64,000 nt of DNA from Chryseobacterium foetidum (GCF_025457425.1 NZ_JAMXIA010000001.1:744001-808000); one strand, 5' to 3'. Numbered from the stretch's first letter, positions 43,143 through 52,768 are shown. Numbers and translations are program-made. The notes: generated by a model not told the origin, from the sequence alone.

Positions 43143-46100
43143 ATGAAAAGAATTTTACAAATTATTTATTTTTTCATCAGTTTTACAGTTTATTCGCAAA
43201 ACAACTTAAATGTTTTAATAAAAGACAATTCAGGAAACGAAAATTTTCATGTGACCTGTACGAATGATTTAAATACAAACGGATGTATAGCCCTGCACGC
43301 AGAATATCCTACGATAAAACAGACGACAACATACAATCTTACGCAAGGCACTTACACTCCTGCGATTGCATTAAATGCGGGAACATCAGTCAATGCGAAT
43401 TTTGATGATGCTTTTACCTCAGCAATCAATTTACCATTTACATTCTGTTTTTTCAATCAGAATTTTAATGCTTTGGTGATTGGCTCCAACGGAATGATCA
43501 CTTTCGACGCCTCTCAGGCAGGTAAAATCAATTTCCCGAATGTTAACTGGCAAAATCCAAACACTTCACTTCCGAAAAATTCAATTTTCGGAGTTTATCA
43601 CGATATGGTTTTTTCGGCTGCCGATCAGTCTGAAATTTATTATTCAACGATCGGGACAGCCCCCAACAGAAAATTTGTTGTGAATTTTTACGAAGGAAGA
43701 ATGGCCGGATGCACCGAAAGATCATCTTCCCAGATTGTACTGCACGAAACCACCAATATCATTGAAGTTTTCATTGACAAAAAGCTCATCCCATGCGCAA
43801 CAAGAAAATTTGAAAATGCTCTTGTGGGAATTATCAATGACAGCGGAACTTTGGGCTACTCCCCTGCTTCAAGAAACACAGGAAACTGGGAAGCACAGCA
43901 GGAAGCATGGAAATTCACCCCCTCAGGAAACGACATTACACCTGAAGTGATCTGGAAAAATGCGGCCGGACAAACCCTTGCCACGGGAATTCAGGCGACA
44001 CTCTGCCCTACTCAGAATGAAATTTACACCGCTGAAGTCAATTTCAACACCTGCGGAAACAGTGTTCTGACGCTTACAGACACTTTTAATCTTACTTTTG
44101 ATCCGACTTATCCTACGGCAGTCAATTACAGTCAGACTTTTTGTGGAAACAATCCTATAAATCTTAATCTGGACAGTTTTAAACCTAATTTAATTTCACA
44201 AAATCCCTCCAACTTTAATTTCACCTATCACAATACTTTACAGGATGCCCAAAATAATGTAAATGGAATATCAAATTCCTATCAGCTGAATTCGAACAAA
44301 ATTATTTATGTCAGAATTCAAAACCCAAGTACAACCACGTGTTTCAGAGTAGCGACACTGACCTTAGGATTTTTCACAAAAGAGCTTCTTACCAGTCCAG
44401 TAGTTCTTTGCGACACCAATAATGACGGAATTGAAACTGATTACGAATTAAGCCTTCTAAACAATTCTCTTCTTGCACCGGGAAATACTTCTGTGGCTTA
44501 TTTTTTAAGTCAAAATAATGCTCAGAATAACACAAATCCTGTTATTGTAGCCAACATTTCTGCGGGAACACAAGTCTGGCTGAGGGTTCAGGATACCAAC
44601 TGCACCTACATCTTAGGTCCGGTGACCTTCCAGTTTAAGCCGGGAGTAAATGCCCATGGAATCAACTATCCGATAACGATTTGCGACATTAATGATGATA
44701 ATAACGAGCCTTTTGAATTTGCTTTGCAACTCGGTCCGTTAATCAGCACGCAGGCCGGTGCAACTTTTACAGCCTATTCAACTTACGCTGCTGCTTATGC
44801 CGCTCAGGGAACAGTTTTGCAGACCATTAAAGAAGGTGTTTATCCTGTCTTTATCAGAGTACAAATTCCTGGAGGATGTTTTACAGTCGTTACGGTGAAT
44901 ATGAATGTGACTTTCACAAAAATTAAAGCCAATCATAAAAATGAATACATTTGCTTCAACGGAACTGAAGATATTACGGTAAATCTCAGCACTTTATCAT
45001 CCAATCTTCTGATAGATCCGCTTACTGTGCCGGTTACAGAGTTTTATTCAAGTGCAGATGATGCATTTTATGCCAACAATCCCATCCCGCCAACTCAGAC
45101 GATAACAGATAACGGAAATTTAGTTTCCCAAACCTTTTATGTAAGATTTGAGCAGAGTGATGACTGTTTTACCGTTCGACCGATTACTGTGAATCTTGTA
45201 CATCCTGTGATTGTCAGTTCCAGTTTTACAGTTTGCGATTTTAATAATGATAATTCAGAAAATATCAATTTAAATCAATTCTCTGCAGCTATTGTCGGTA
45301 ATCAAAATGCAACAACTACATTTTATAATTCTCAGGCCAATGCACAAGCGGGAACAAATCCTTTAACAACTGTTAATTTAAATGGCTCTCAGCAATATTT
45401 TGTCAAGATCAATTCCTACAACTGTACTCAGGTCTATCCGTTTACAGTTGGTTTGGTTGCAACACCATCCGTCAATCCTAATGTAAATATTGTTCTGAAT
45501 AATATTTGCGACAACAACAATGACGGTGTGGAAAATTACAATCTCACTCAGGCTCAGCCGCAAATCTACTCAGGTTCATCTGCTGTCACTTTTACGTATT
45601 ATCAAAATTACAATGCCGCCAACCAGACGTTTTCCAACGAAATAACCAACATAACAAGCTATCCGGTAACCGGAAATGCAACGGTTTACGTTAAAGTTAA
45701 ATTCAATTCAGGAGAATGTTTTTCAGCTTCAAAACTGACCATTCAGATGAACTTTCTGCCTGTTGTTGTCATCACCAACAATACTGTTCTGAATAAATGT
45801 GATGAAGATTTCAATTTAAGTGAAACCTTTACCCTCACCGATGCGATTCCGCAGATGTATAATCCTGCGCAAAACACGTATCCTTTATCAAATATCAATG
45901 TTAAATTTTACCTTACTCAGGCTGAGGCCAACGCAGGAAGCCCTGCAAATCAGATAGGAAACACTTTGATTACAGATATTTCAAGCGTTCAGGTTTGGGC
46001 AAGATTTACTGCTACCACTACAGGATGTTTTTCTGTTGCCCCATTGCAGCTGAACACGTATTTCCCTCCAAAAGCCATCAATTCAACCATAAAAATATGC

Positions 46101-47342
46101 GATGAAAATCTCGACGGAAACTACGAGGTCAATCTGATGAATTTCACAAATCAGTACGTGGATCTGCCCAATCCGATGAATACATTCAGCTTTTTCCTGA
46201 CGCAACAGGATGCCCAGAACGGAACCAACGGAATTCAAAATCCAACGCTGTTCACAGCAAATCCTTTCCCTGCACAAATTTGGGTTCGCGTGATGAATAT
46301 TCCAGGTTGTGATGATATTGCCTGCATCAACTTTGTTTTCGGAGATAAAATTATTACGCAACCGGGACCTTATTTACTGAATAATGTTTGCGATCAGCTG
46401 AATGACGAAATTGAAAACGTGAATCTAACCCAGTTTCAGAATCAAATTTATCCAGGAAGCAATCCGACTTTTACTTATTACCCTTCTTTGGCTGATCTTC
46501 AGGCAAACTCCAATGTAATTTCGAATCCGGCTGCATATAATTTCAATCAAAACACAGGTCCCAACACCATTTTTGTCAAGGTAGAAGCTGCAGGACTTTG
46601 CCCTGAATACACTACCATTAAGGTCAGTTTAAAAGTGGTGCCTATTTTTGAAATTCCAACACAATATTTTTGTCCGGATGGAAAATTCAGCTATACTTTA
46701 AAAGTAGAAGGACACACTATTGTAAGCTATGTCTGGACAAATCCCGCAGGTCAGGTCGTTTCAAATTCAAACACCATTACGGATGTGAATATGGTGGGAA
46801 CTTATTCTGTAACCGTAACTGCAGATAACGGATGCTCATATACAGCGACATTTGAAGCCAAATATTATGATGTACCCGTAATCCAGCAAATGGTAGCGAG
46901 CGGAAATACCTACACAGTTACAGCGACAGGTTCACAGCCGATTGTCTATTCAATTGACGGCATCAACTGGCAGCAAAGTAATATTTTCACAAATCTTCCT
47001 ACCGGAATCACAACATTTTACGTGAAATATGTCGAAGGAAAATGTATAGTAAAACAGGACGGAGTAATTCTGGATATTAAAAACGCCATCACACCCAACG
47101 GAGACGGAATGAATGATAAATGGATCATCAAAAACCTTCACGTTTTCGGAAAGAAAATGACGAATGTAAAAGTATTTGACCGCTATCAGTTCAAGATTTT
47201 CGAACAGGATACCAACACCCAAATAATCTGGGACGGCACGATTGCCGGAAGACCAATTCCGTCATCAAGCTACTGGTACGTCATCACACTTCCCGACGGC
47301 AGAAGTTTCACCGGTTGGGTCTTGGTTAAGAACACAAATTAA
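43143..47342 (+). CDS. Large secreted repeat protein with type IX secretion (type B) C-terminal domain
   Basis: 1,399 residues. It has a Sec leader (RILQIIYFFISFTVYSQ), and an N-terminal region with GSNGMITFDASQAG and NWEAQQEAWKFT. About eight repeated modules of roughly 90-110 residues follow, each starting near a Cys-Asp-x-Asn/Asp pattern (LCDTNNDGIETDYELSL, NICDNNNDGVENYNLTQ), likely Ca-binding. The C-terminal ~90 residues, starting NAITPNGDGMNDKWII, are the gliding-associated type B sorting domain that targets the protein to the surface by the type IX system. It probably acts in adhesion. Confidence 0.92.
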   Translation: MKRILQIIYFFISFTVYSQNNLNVLIKDNSGNENFHVTCTNDLNTNGCIALHAEYPTIKQTTTYNLTQGTYTPAIALNAGTSVNANFDDAFTSAINLPFTFCFFNQNFNALVIGSNGMITFDASQAGKINFPNVNWQNPNTSLPKNSIFGVYHDMVFSAADQSEIYYSTIGTAPNRKFVVNFYEGRMAGCTERSSSQIVLHETTNIIEVFIDKKLIPCATRKFENALVGIINDSGTLGYSPASRNTGNWEAQQEAWKFTPSGNDITPEVIWKNAAGQTLATGIQATLCPTQNEIYTAEVNFNTCGNSVLTLTDTFNLTFDPTYPTAVNYSQTFCGNNPINLNLDSFKPNLISQNPSNFNFTYHNTLQDAQNNVNGISNSYQLNSNKIIYVRIQNPSTTTCFRVATLTLGFFTKELLTSPVVLCDTNNDGIETDYELSLLNNSLLAPGNTSVAYFLSQNNAQNNTNPVIVANISAGTQVWLRVQDTNCTYILGPVTFQFKPGVNAHGINYPITICDINDDNNEPFEFALQLGPLISTQAGATFTAYSTYAAAYAAQGTVLQTIKEGVYPVFIRVQIPGGCFTVVTVNMNVTFTKIKANHKNEYICFNGTEDITVNLSTLSSNLLIDPLTVPVTEFYSSADDAFYANNPIPPTQTITDNGNLVSQTFYVRFEQSDDCFTVRPITVNLVHPVIVSSSFTVCDFNNDNSENINLNQFSAAIVGNQNATTTFYNSQANAQAGTNPLTTVNLNGSQQYFVKINSYNCTQVYPFTVGLVATPSVNPNVNIVLNNICDNNNDGVENYNLTQAQPQIYSGSSAVTFTYYQNYNAANQTFSNEITNITSYPVTGNATVYVKVKFNSGECFSASKLTIQMNFLPVVVITNNTVLNKCDEDFNLSETFTLTDAIPQMYNPAQNTYPLSNINVKFYLTQAEANAGSPANQIGNTLITDISSVQVWARFTATTTGCFSVAPLQLNTYFPPKAINSTIKICDENLDGNYEVNLMNFTNQYVDLPNPMNTFSFFLTQQDAQNGTNGIQNPTLFTANPFPAQIWVRVMNIPGCDDIACINFVFGDKIITQPGPYLLNNVCDQLNDEIENVNLTQFQNQIYPGSNPTFTYYPSLADLQANSNVISNPAAYNFNQNTGPNTIFVKVEAAGLCPEYTTIKVSLKVVPIFEIPTQYFCPDGKFSYTLKVEGHTIVSYVWTNPAGQVVSNSNTITDVNMVGTYSVTVTADNGCSYTATFEAKYYDVPVIQQMVASGNTYTVTATGSQPIVYSIDGINWQQSNIFTNLPTGITTFYVKYVEGKCIVKQDGVILDIKNAITPNGDGMNDKWIIKNLHVFGKKMTNVKVFDRYQFKIFEQDTNTQIIWDGTIAGRPIPSSSYWYVITLPDGRSFTGWVLVKNTN

Positions 47343-47358
47343 TTATATATTGAACGAT

Positions 47359-47388
47359 AAAACCTCGCCTTTGAGCGGGGTTTTGTTG
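47359..47388 (+). terminator. Terminator of the surface protein gene
   Basis: The stem AAAACCTCGC (47359-47368) pairs with GCGGGGTTTT (47375-47384) with one wobble, then a T-rich tail. Confidence 0.75.
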
Positions 47389-47435
47389 TTTTGGAAAAAA
47401 TTGAAATTAATTCTGTAAAAAATCAGCAGTGTCAG

Positions 47436-47500
47436 AATTCCCCTCCTTTGGAGGGGTGGATTCGACCAAAGGGAGAAGACGGGGTGGTTACACGCACTTT
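47436..47500. repeat. Palindromic repeat, left of the DUF559 gene
   Basis: CCCCTCCTTTGGAGGGG (47440-47456) is a 7-bp-stem palindrome in the context GAATT-CCCC...GGGG-TGG. After it comes ACCAAAGGGAGAAGACGGGGTGGTT. Matching pieces lie to the right of the gene, one direct (47988-48033) and one inverted (48034-48096). Confidence 0.75.
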
Positions 47501-47559
47501 GAACAGAAATTATTATTTTCAAATAAAAAATATTCTTACCTTTCATTAAACACTTACCG

Positions 47560-47976
47560 ATGAAAGAAATCCTAACAGAAATAAACGGAGTTCCGATTTA
47601 CAAGAATTGCACTCACTATCTACCCTACAATCCAAATTTAAAAATACTGTTACCTCAAAAACGCAAAGCAGGAATTCTAAATGAAGTAATATTCTGGAAG
47701 AAAGTGAGAGCAAAAAATTTCCATAATATTGATTTTGACAGACAGAGAATTATCGGAAATTATATTGTTGATTTTTATGTAAAAAATCTTGGCTTAATTA
47801 TAGAAATCGATGGTTCAAGCCATGATGAAAAAGATATTGATGATGGTATAAGACAAGATTATCTGGAATCATTGGGATTGAAAGTTTTCAGAATTTCAGA
47901 TTTTGATATTAAAAACAATCTGTCCGTAGTAATGAAGGAACTGGAAGATTTTATCATTAAAAATTACAGCAGGTAA
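47560..47976 (+). CDS. DUF559 / Vsr-like endonuclease-fold protein
   Basis: 138 residues. The core IIEIDGSSHDEKDIDDGIRQ, preceded by GNYIVDFYVKNLGL and followed by YLESLGLKVFRISDFDI, matches the DUF559 family, which has the restriction-endonuclease-like fold of Vsr mismatch endonucleases. The Glu-x-Asp-Gly-x-x-His triad is intact. Activity is predicted, not shown. The gene lies between copies of a palindromic repeat in opposite orientation. Confidence 0.87.
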   Translation: MKEILTEINGVPIYKNCTHYLPYNPNLKILLPQKRKAGILNEVIFWKKVRAKNFHNIDFDRQRIIGNYIVDFYVKNLGLIIEIDGSSHDEKDIDDGIRQDYLESLGLKVFRISDFDIKNNLSVVMKELEDFIIKNYSR

Positions 47977-47987
47977 AACTTCCTATG

Positions 47988-48096
47988 AATGGCTAGATTC
48001 GATCAAAGGGAAAAGTAAGGGTGGTTGAATTGCGCATAAACCACCCCGTCAAAAAATCAAAGATTTTTCGCCACCCCTCCAGAGGAGGGGAATTTT
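47988..48096. repeat. Palindromic repeats, right of the DUF559 gene
   Basis: A direct degenerate copy (GATTCGATCAAAGGGAAAAG through GGGTGGTT, 47993-48021) is followed by an inverted copy (AACCACCCCGTC at about 48037, then CCCCTCCAGAGGAGGGG at 48074-48090 and GAATTTT). The inverted copy also holds AAAATCAAAGATTTT. Confidence 0.75.
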
Positions 48097-48202
48097 CATC
48101 GCCCCTTTATATTCTCTTTCTTTGTTTGCAGGGATTTTTTAATTTGAATATCTTTAAAACCACAAAAAATCAAACCCAATAAAAGAAACCACAAACTTAA
48201 AC

Positions 48203-48778
48203 ATGATGTTTTTACGTTATTCTTGGATAATTTTAAGGCTCATAATAAAATATTTCAGTCTGATTTTATTAGTTGCTTTAGTTTTATTTTTAACAAAAAA
48301 ATACGTTGATTACTCATCAACTGTTTATTTAATTTTTATAATTCCAATTCTATCACTGCTAATTTTAATTAATTTAATTGTCATTTATACCAGAGACTAC
48401 TTAAAATATAAAAAGAAAAAAGGAAATTTTAGAACTTCAAATATTGTTATTTTGACACTTTTTGCTATTTGTGTCCTTCATTTCTCAGTTAACTATTATA
48501 TGGAAAACAAGAGTGTTTACCTTTCAGCAAATCTCAATGAAAGCAATACAAAATTATTTTTATATAGTGATAAAACTTTTAAAATAGCAAAATATTGGAA
48601 TCATGGGGGTGACAATATTTTAGGAAAATACGAATTGAAAAATAATATATTGACATTAAAAAAGGATGATTTAGAAAAAATATCGAACTTTGAAATCACT
48701 CATCGTTACGACATTTTCTCTAAAGCCAGAATCATTACAACAGATAAAAAAGGCTTTAAGAACTTAATTTTTGAATAA
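48203..48778 (+). CDS. Membrane hypothetical protein
   Basis: 191 residues. Three membrane segments lie in the first ~100 residues (IIKYFSLILLVALVLFLT; VYLIFIIPILSLLILINLI; NIVILTLFAICVLHFSV). A soluble C-terminal part of ~90 residues follows (KLFLYSDKTFKIAKYWNHGG; LGKYELKNNILTLKKDDL). No family was recognised. It begins 107 bp after the repeat zone and ends 6 bp before hutU. Base composition is more AT-rich than hutU. Confidence 0.72.
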   Translation: MMFLRYSWIILRLIIKYFSLILLVALVLFLTKKYVDYSSTVYLIFIIPILSLLILINLIVIYTRDYLKYKKKKGNFRTSNIVILTLFAICVLHFSVNYYMENKSVYLSANLNESNTKLFLYSDKTFKIAKYWNHGGDNILGKYELKNNILTLKKDDLEKISNFEITHRYDIFSKARIITTDKKGFKNLIFE

Positions 48779-48784
48779 TTAAAA

Positions 48785-50791
48785 ATGACTTTCCAACAAC
48801 AAATACAACAGGGAATTCCCACCGAATTACCTCAGCCAAAACCATACGAAACCCAAATCAACCACGCTCCGAAACGTAAAGAAATTCTTTCAGAAGAAGA
48901 GAAAAAACTCGCTCTGAAAAACGCGTTGCGCTATTTCGAACCCAAATTCCACGCAGAATTGTTGCCGGAATTTAGGGAAGAACTGGAAAAATACGGCAGA
49001 ATCTACATGTACCGTTTCCGTCCCGACTATGAGATGAAAGCGAGAGATATTGCCGAATATCCAGGAAAATCTGAGCAGGCAAAAGCCATTATGCTGATGA
49101 TTCAGAACAATCTGGATTATGCTGTGGCACAACATCCGCACGAACTGATTACTTACGGCGGTAACGGTGCCGTGTTCAGCAACTGGGCGCAGTATCTTCT
49201 GACGATGAAATATCTGTCTGAAATGACGGACGAACAAACGTTGACGATGTATTCCGGTCATCCGATGGGATTATTTCCTTCGCATAAAGATGCGCCGAGA
49301 GTTGTGGTGACGAACGGAATGATGATTCCAAATTATTCCAAGCCGGATGACTGGGAAAAATTCAATGCGCTGGGTGTTTCGCAGTACGGACAAATGACGG
49401 CCGGATCTTATATGTACATCGGTCCGCAGGGAATTGTACACGGAACGACGATAACTATTCTCAATGCTATGCGCAAAATTGGAAAAAGCCCCTCCTTTGG
49501 AGGGGTTGGGGAGGATTCTGTATTATTCGTCACTTCCGGTTTAGGTGGAATGTCCGGAGCTCAGCCAAAAGCGGGAAATATCGCAGGTTGTATCACGGTG
49601 ATTGCAGAAGTGAATCCAAAGATTACCAAAATCCGTCACGAACAGAAATGGGTGAATGAAATCCACGAAAATCTGGATGAATTGGTGGCAAGAGTAAGAA
49701 AAGCTCAGGAAAATCAGGAAACGGTTTCTTTGGCTTACCTTGGAAACATCGTCGATATCTGGGAGAAATTTGATGAAGAAAATTTAAGAATCGATATCGG
49801 TTCAGACCAGACTTCGCTTCACAATCCGTGGGCGGGCGGTTATTATCCGGTCGGGCAAACCTTTGAGGAATCGAACACGATGATGGCAGAAAACCCTGAA
49901 TTATTCAAAGAAAAAGTTCAGAAAACCTTGAGAAGACACGCTTCCGCTATCAATAAACACACCGCAAAAGGAACTTATTTCTTCGATTACGGAAATGCCT
50001 TTTTACTCGAAGCTTCCAGAGCCGGAGCCGATGTAATGTCAGACAATCCTACGATTGGAAGGGAATTCAAATACCCATCTTACGTTCAGGATATTATGGG
50101 GCCGATGTGTTTTGATTATGGTTTCGGGCCGTTCCGTTGGGTTTGTACCAGCGGAAAACCTGAAGATTTGCAGAAAACAGATGATATTGCGTGTGCCGTT
50201 TTAGAGGAAATGATTAAAACATCGCCGGAAGAAATCCAACAGCAGATGAAAGACAATATTACGTGGATCAAAGGTGCTCAGGAAAACAATCTGGTCGTTG
50301 GTTCGCAGGCGAGAATTCTGTACGCCGATGCAGAAGGCAGAATGAAAATCGCTGAAGCTTTCAACAAAGCCATTGCCAACGAAGAAATCGGAGCGGTGGT
50401 TTTGGGAAGAGACCATCACGATGTTTCGGGGACAGATTCGCCGTACAGAGAGACTTCCAATATTTATGACGGTTCAAGATTTACGGCAGATATGGCGATT
50501 CACAATGTGATTGGCGACAGTTTCCGTGGGGCGACCTGGGTGAGTATTCACAACGGTGGCGGCGTTGGCTGGGGCGAAGTGATCAACGGTGGTTTCGGGA
50601 TGTTGCTCGATGGAAGCGATGATGCCGACAGAAGATTAAAATCAATGCTTTTCTGGGACGTCAACAACGGAATTTCCCGAAGAAGCTGGGCAAGAAATGA
50701 AGGAGCTGTTTTCGCGATTAAAAGAGCAATGGAAGCGGAGCCGAATTTGAAGGTGACGCTGCCGAATTTTGTGGATGAGAGTTTGTTTTAA
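48785..50791 (+). CDS. hutU: Urocanate hydratase
   Basis: 668 residues, consistent with the long Bacteroidota form. The cofactor-binding segment VTSGLGGMSGAQPKAGNIAG, QARILYADAEGRMKI and DHHDVSGTDSPYRETS are intact. It converts urocanate to imidazolone propionate in histidine breakdown. The other hut genes are absent from the window. The segment SPSFGGVGEDS (about residues 235-245) is an extra stretch encoded by a palindromic repeat (49489-49505) that is otherwise intergenic; it keeps the frame. Confidence 0.93.
   Translation: MTFQQQIQQGIPTELPQPKPYETQINHAPKRKEILSEEEKKLALKNALRYFEPKFHAELLPEFREELEKYGRIYMYRFRPDYEMKARDIAEYPGKSEQAKAIMLMIQNNLDYAVAQHPHELITYGGNGAVFSNWAQYLLTMKYLSEMTDEQTLTMYSGHPMGLFPSHKDAPRVVVTNGMMIPNYSKPDDWEKFNALGVSQYGQMTAGSYMYIGPQGIVHGTTITILNAMRKIGKSPSFGGVGEDSVLFVTSGLGGMSGAQPKAGNIAGCITVIAEVNPKITKIRHEQKWVNEIHENLDELVARVRKAQENQETVSLAYLGNIVDIWEKFDEENLRIDIGSDQTSLHNPWAGGYYPVGQTFEESNTMMAENPELFKEKVQKTLRRHASAINKHTAKGTYFFDYGNAFLLEASRAGADVMSDNPTIGREFKYPSYVQDIMGPMCFDYGFGPFRWVCTSGKPEDLQKTDDIACAVLEEMIKTSPEEIQQQMKDNITWIKGAQENNLVVGSQARILYADAEGRMKIAEAFNKAIANEEIGAVVLGRDHHDVSGTDSPYRETSNIYDGSRFTADMAIHNVIGDSFRGATWVSIHNGGGVGWGEVINGGFGMLLDGSDDADRRLKSMLFWDVNNGISRRSWARNEGAVFAIKRAMEAEPNLKVTLPNFVDESLF
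49484..49514. repeat. In-frame palindromic repeat inside hutU
   Basis: CCCCTCCTTTGGAGGGG at 49489-49505 is identical to 47440-47456 beside the DUF559 gene. The following TTGGGGAGG extends the element. It is translated as SPSFGGVGE without changing frame. Confidence 0.72.
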
Positions 50792-50807
50792 AACTTTTTA
50801 GATATGG

Positions 50808-50835
50808 AAAAAACCTGCTGTGAGGCAGGTTTTAT
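50808..50835. terminator. Bidirectional terminator
   Basis: The stem AAACCTGC (50811-50818) pairs with GCAGGTTT (50825-50832), with A and T tracts on both sides. It serves hutU and the convergent TOPRIM-like gene. Confidence 0.8.
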
Positions 50836-50839
50836 TTGG

Positions 50840-51388
50840 TTAAATAATATCTTTATAATAACAGTCAATATCTTGTATTCCATCTATAAATTGTTTAAAT
50901 GAAGGTGAGTTTTTGTAGATTATTTTTGAATCACATTTTACAAACAAATTTACACCATCAATTGTTTTACTATAACTTCCAAGTGACTCTTTAATAATTT
51001 TTGAACCTCTTAGACCATCTGTTATTAAAGGTTTATCTTTTGAGTTTTTAAGTATATCCCAATCTGCTATAATCCAATTTTCAATCATTCTATCTGCAAA
51101 AAAAACTCTCATGTCTTGATCTTCACAACCATTTTGTTTTAATTCTGTTGTTAATTCATCTATAAGTTTATCACATGATTCTTCTCTGTCTTCTTTATCA
51201 ACTACAATAATGATTGGATAAAATTTGTTTCCTAATAATTTTATAAGTGAAGATATTTTTTTAGCAATAGCTTTTATTGTTACTGTTTTACCATTTAAGT
51301 CTGTTCTCGTAATTTTAGATCCAGGACAGATTTTTTCTAAAATTAATTTTTCAGTAAATCCATCAATTATAAAGGCGGGTTTACTCAT
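50840..51388 (-). CDS. TOPRIM-like protein, partner of the AAA ATPase
   Basis: 182 residues. FIIDGFTEKLILEKICPG at the N-terminus supplies the acidic Glu of a TOPRIM-like fold, IIIVVDKEDREESCDKL the Asp-x-x-Asp pattern, and FADRMIENWIIADWDIL a further conserved helix. It resembles DUF4276/RloB-like nuclease partners, though the match is by eye. It overlaps the ATPase gene by 8 bp and is probably translated with it. The pair has the layout of phage-defence ATPase/nuclease modules. Confidence 0.65.
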   Translation of the reverse strand: MSKPAFIIDGFTEKLILEKICPGSKITRTDLNGKTVTIKAIAKKISSLIKLLGNKFYPIIIVVDKEDREESCDKLIDELTTELKQNGCEDQDMRVFFADRMIENWIIADWDILKNSKDKPLITDGLRGSKIIKESLGSYSKTIDGVNLFVKCDSKIIYKNSPSFKQFIDGIQDIDCYYKDII

Positions 51389-52724
51389 AATTAATAACGT
51401 TTGTAAAATAAAAATGTCCTAGGCCAAACCCCGTATTTGCAATTTCGTTTTTTAAAATATCAATATTTTCGATTCGTTTGGCAATAGTTGAACCGCAATC
51501 AAGCGTTACAAACAAAACTTCATTTGGATTAGAATGATTTAATAAAGACTCACTATGAGTTGTCATAATTACAAAAGATTCGTATTCCTTATTTATTATT
51601 TGCTCTCTCATTATGTTAACAATTTCGGCTTGCATCCATGGGTGGAGAAAATTTTCAGGTTCTTCTATTGAATATATAGATTTTGATGTTAAAATAGCCG
51701 TTATAAGAGTTAGCCATTTGATAGTTCCGTCTGACATGGCTGATAGAGGTAAAACTGCAGAATAATCTTTTGTTTGAATGTGTATTTTAATAATTAATCT
51801 ATTATCAAATGGATCATTAATAATATCCAAATTTGAGACAGTACTATTTGCTAATTGCAGATAAGAAATTATTTTTTCTAATGTACTCTTATTGTATTTT
51901 ATCTCATATGGATCTTCAAAAAGATTGAATTTGAAAAAATCCTTAATAAATGACTTGTTAGTCTCCATCGCATATAAGGTTGTTGCTAAGCCGGAACCAT
52001 CTTTTTTTATTCCAGGTGGTGATGCGGCATCTTCTTGTTCTTTCACTTTACTAGGAACAATATTAAAAGATTCTCCACCGTTAAAGTCAGAAATTAAATA
52101 ACTGAAATAATTACTTATAAAAGGGAACAAACCTTTTATAAGACTAGTATGATGTAAATTACTATTTTTTAAAAAATCAGTGATTCTCTTTTTTACATCC
52201 TTTCTATTAGAATCAGAAAAGATTCCACCTTTGAATTTTTTAAAATCATATTCATGTATTGACAATTGTTCTATCTCTTCAATTGATTTGAAATCTATAT
52301 CTATATCCCATTTCGGGCTTTCAATTTTTGATGTATCATCAATGAAATTTTCGGTAAAAAAAACTTTAAAGTTTTGATGTGTATATCGTATTATGTCTTT
52401 TTCAAAAGAGATTTCAATTATAGCTGAATATCTGTAATTGAAATATTCTTTATCCTTTATCCTTCTCGATCCGCTAATTTCAAAAGTTAGTTTATCACTA
52501 TAACTTTCATTGCCAATTTTTTTAAAGATTGAGCCAGCACCTCCCAAAGCACTAATAGAATGACTTACGGTATTATCCATAATTTTTGAAATAAATTCAA
52601 AAAATAAAACAATATTTGTTTTACCAGATCCATTTGGCCCAACCAATATATTTATTCCTTGTTGAAGTTTTAGTTCAAAATTTGATAATGATTTGAAACC
52701 ATCCACTTTTATATTTGTTATCAT
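51381..52724 (-). CDS. AAA/RecF-like ATPase (OLD/RloA-like)
   Basis: 447 residues. FKSLSNFELKLQQGINILVG with GPNGSGKTNI is the Walker A of RecF-type ATPases. The signature-like LSAMSDGTIKWLTL, Walker B IYSIEEPENFLHPW and the switch His in MTTHSESLL follow near the C-terminus. This set is typical of RloA/AbiLi-like ATPases that partner a TOPRIM nuclease. It leads the two-gene unit. A consensus -7 element lies 44 nt upstream. Confidence 0.87.
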   Translation of the reverse strand: MITNIKVDGFKSLSNFELKLQQGINILVGPNGSGKTNIVLFFEFISKIMDNTVSHSISALGGAGSIFKKIGNESYSDKLTFEISGSRRIKDKEYFNYRYSAIIEISFEKDIIRYTHQNFKVFFTENFIDDTSKIESPKWDIDIDFKSIEEIEQLSIHEYDFKKFKGGIFSDSNRKDVKKRITDFLKNSNLHHTSLIKGLFPFISNYFSYLISDFNGGESFNIVPSKVKEQEDAASPPGIKKDGSGLATTLYAMETNKSFIKDFFKFNLFEDPYEIKYNKSTLEKIISYLQLANSTVSNLDIINDPFDNRLIIKIHIQTKDYSAVLPLSAMSDGTIKWLTLITAILTSKSIYSIEEPENFLHPWMQAEIVNIMREQIINKEYESFVIMTTHSESLLNHSNPNEVLFVTLDCGSTIAKRIENIDILKNEIANTGFGLGHFYFTNVINYE

Positions 52725-52768
52725 AGTTAGACAGGTAATTAATTAGAGGTTACGATATATATGTTTTA

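Noticed and set aside
49478..49520. Frameshift in hutU
   Set aside because: The palindromic insert keeps the frame; the protein remains intact on both sides.
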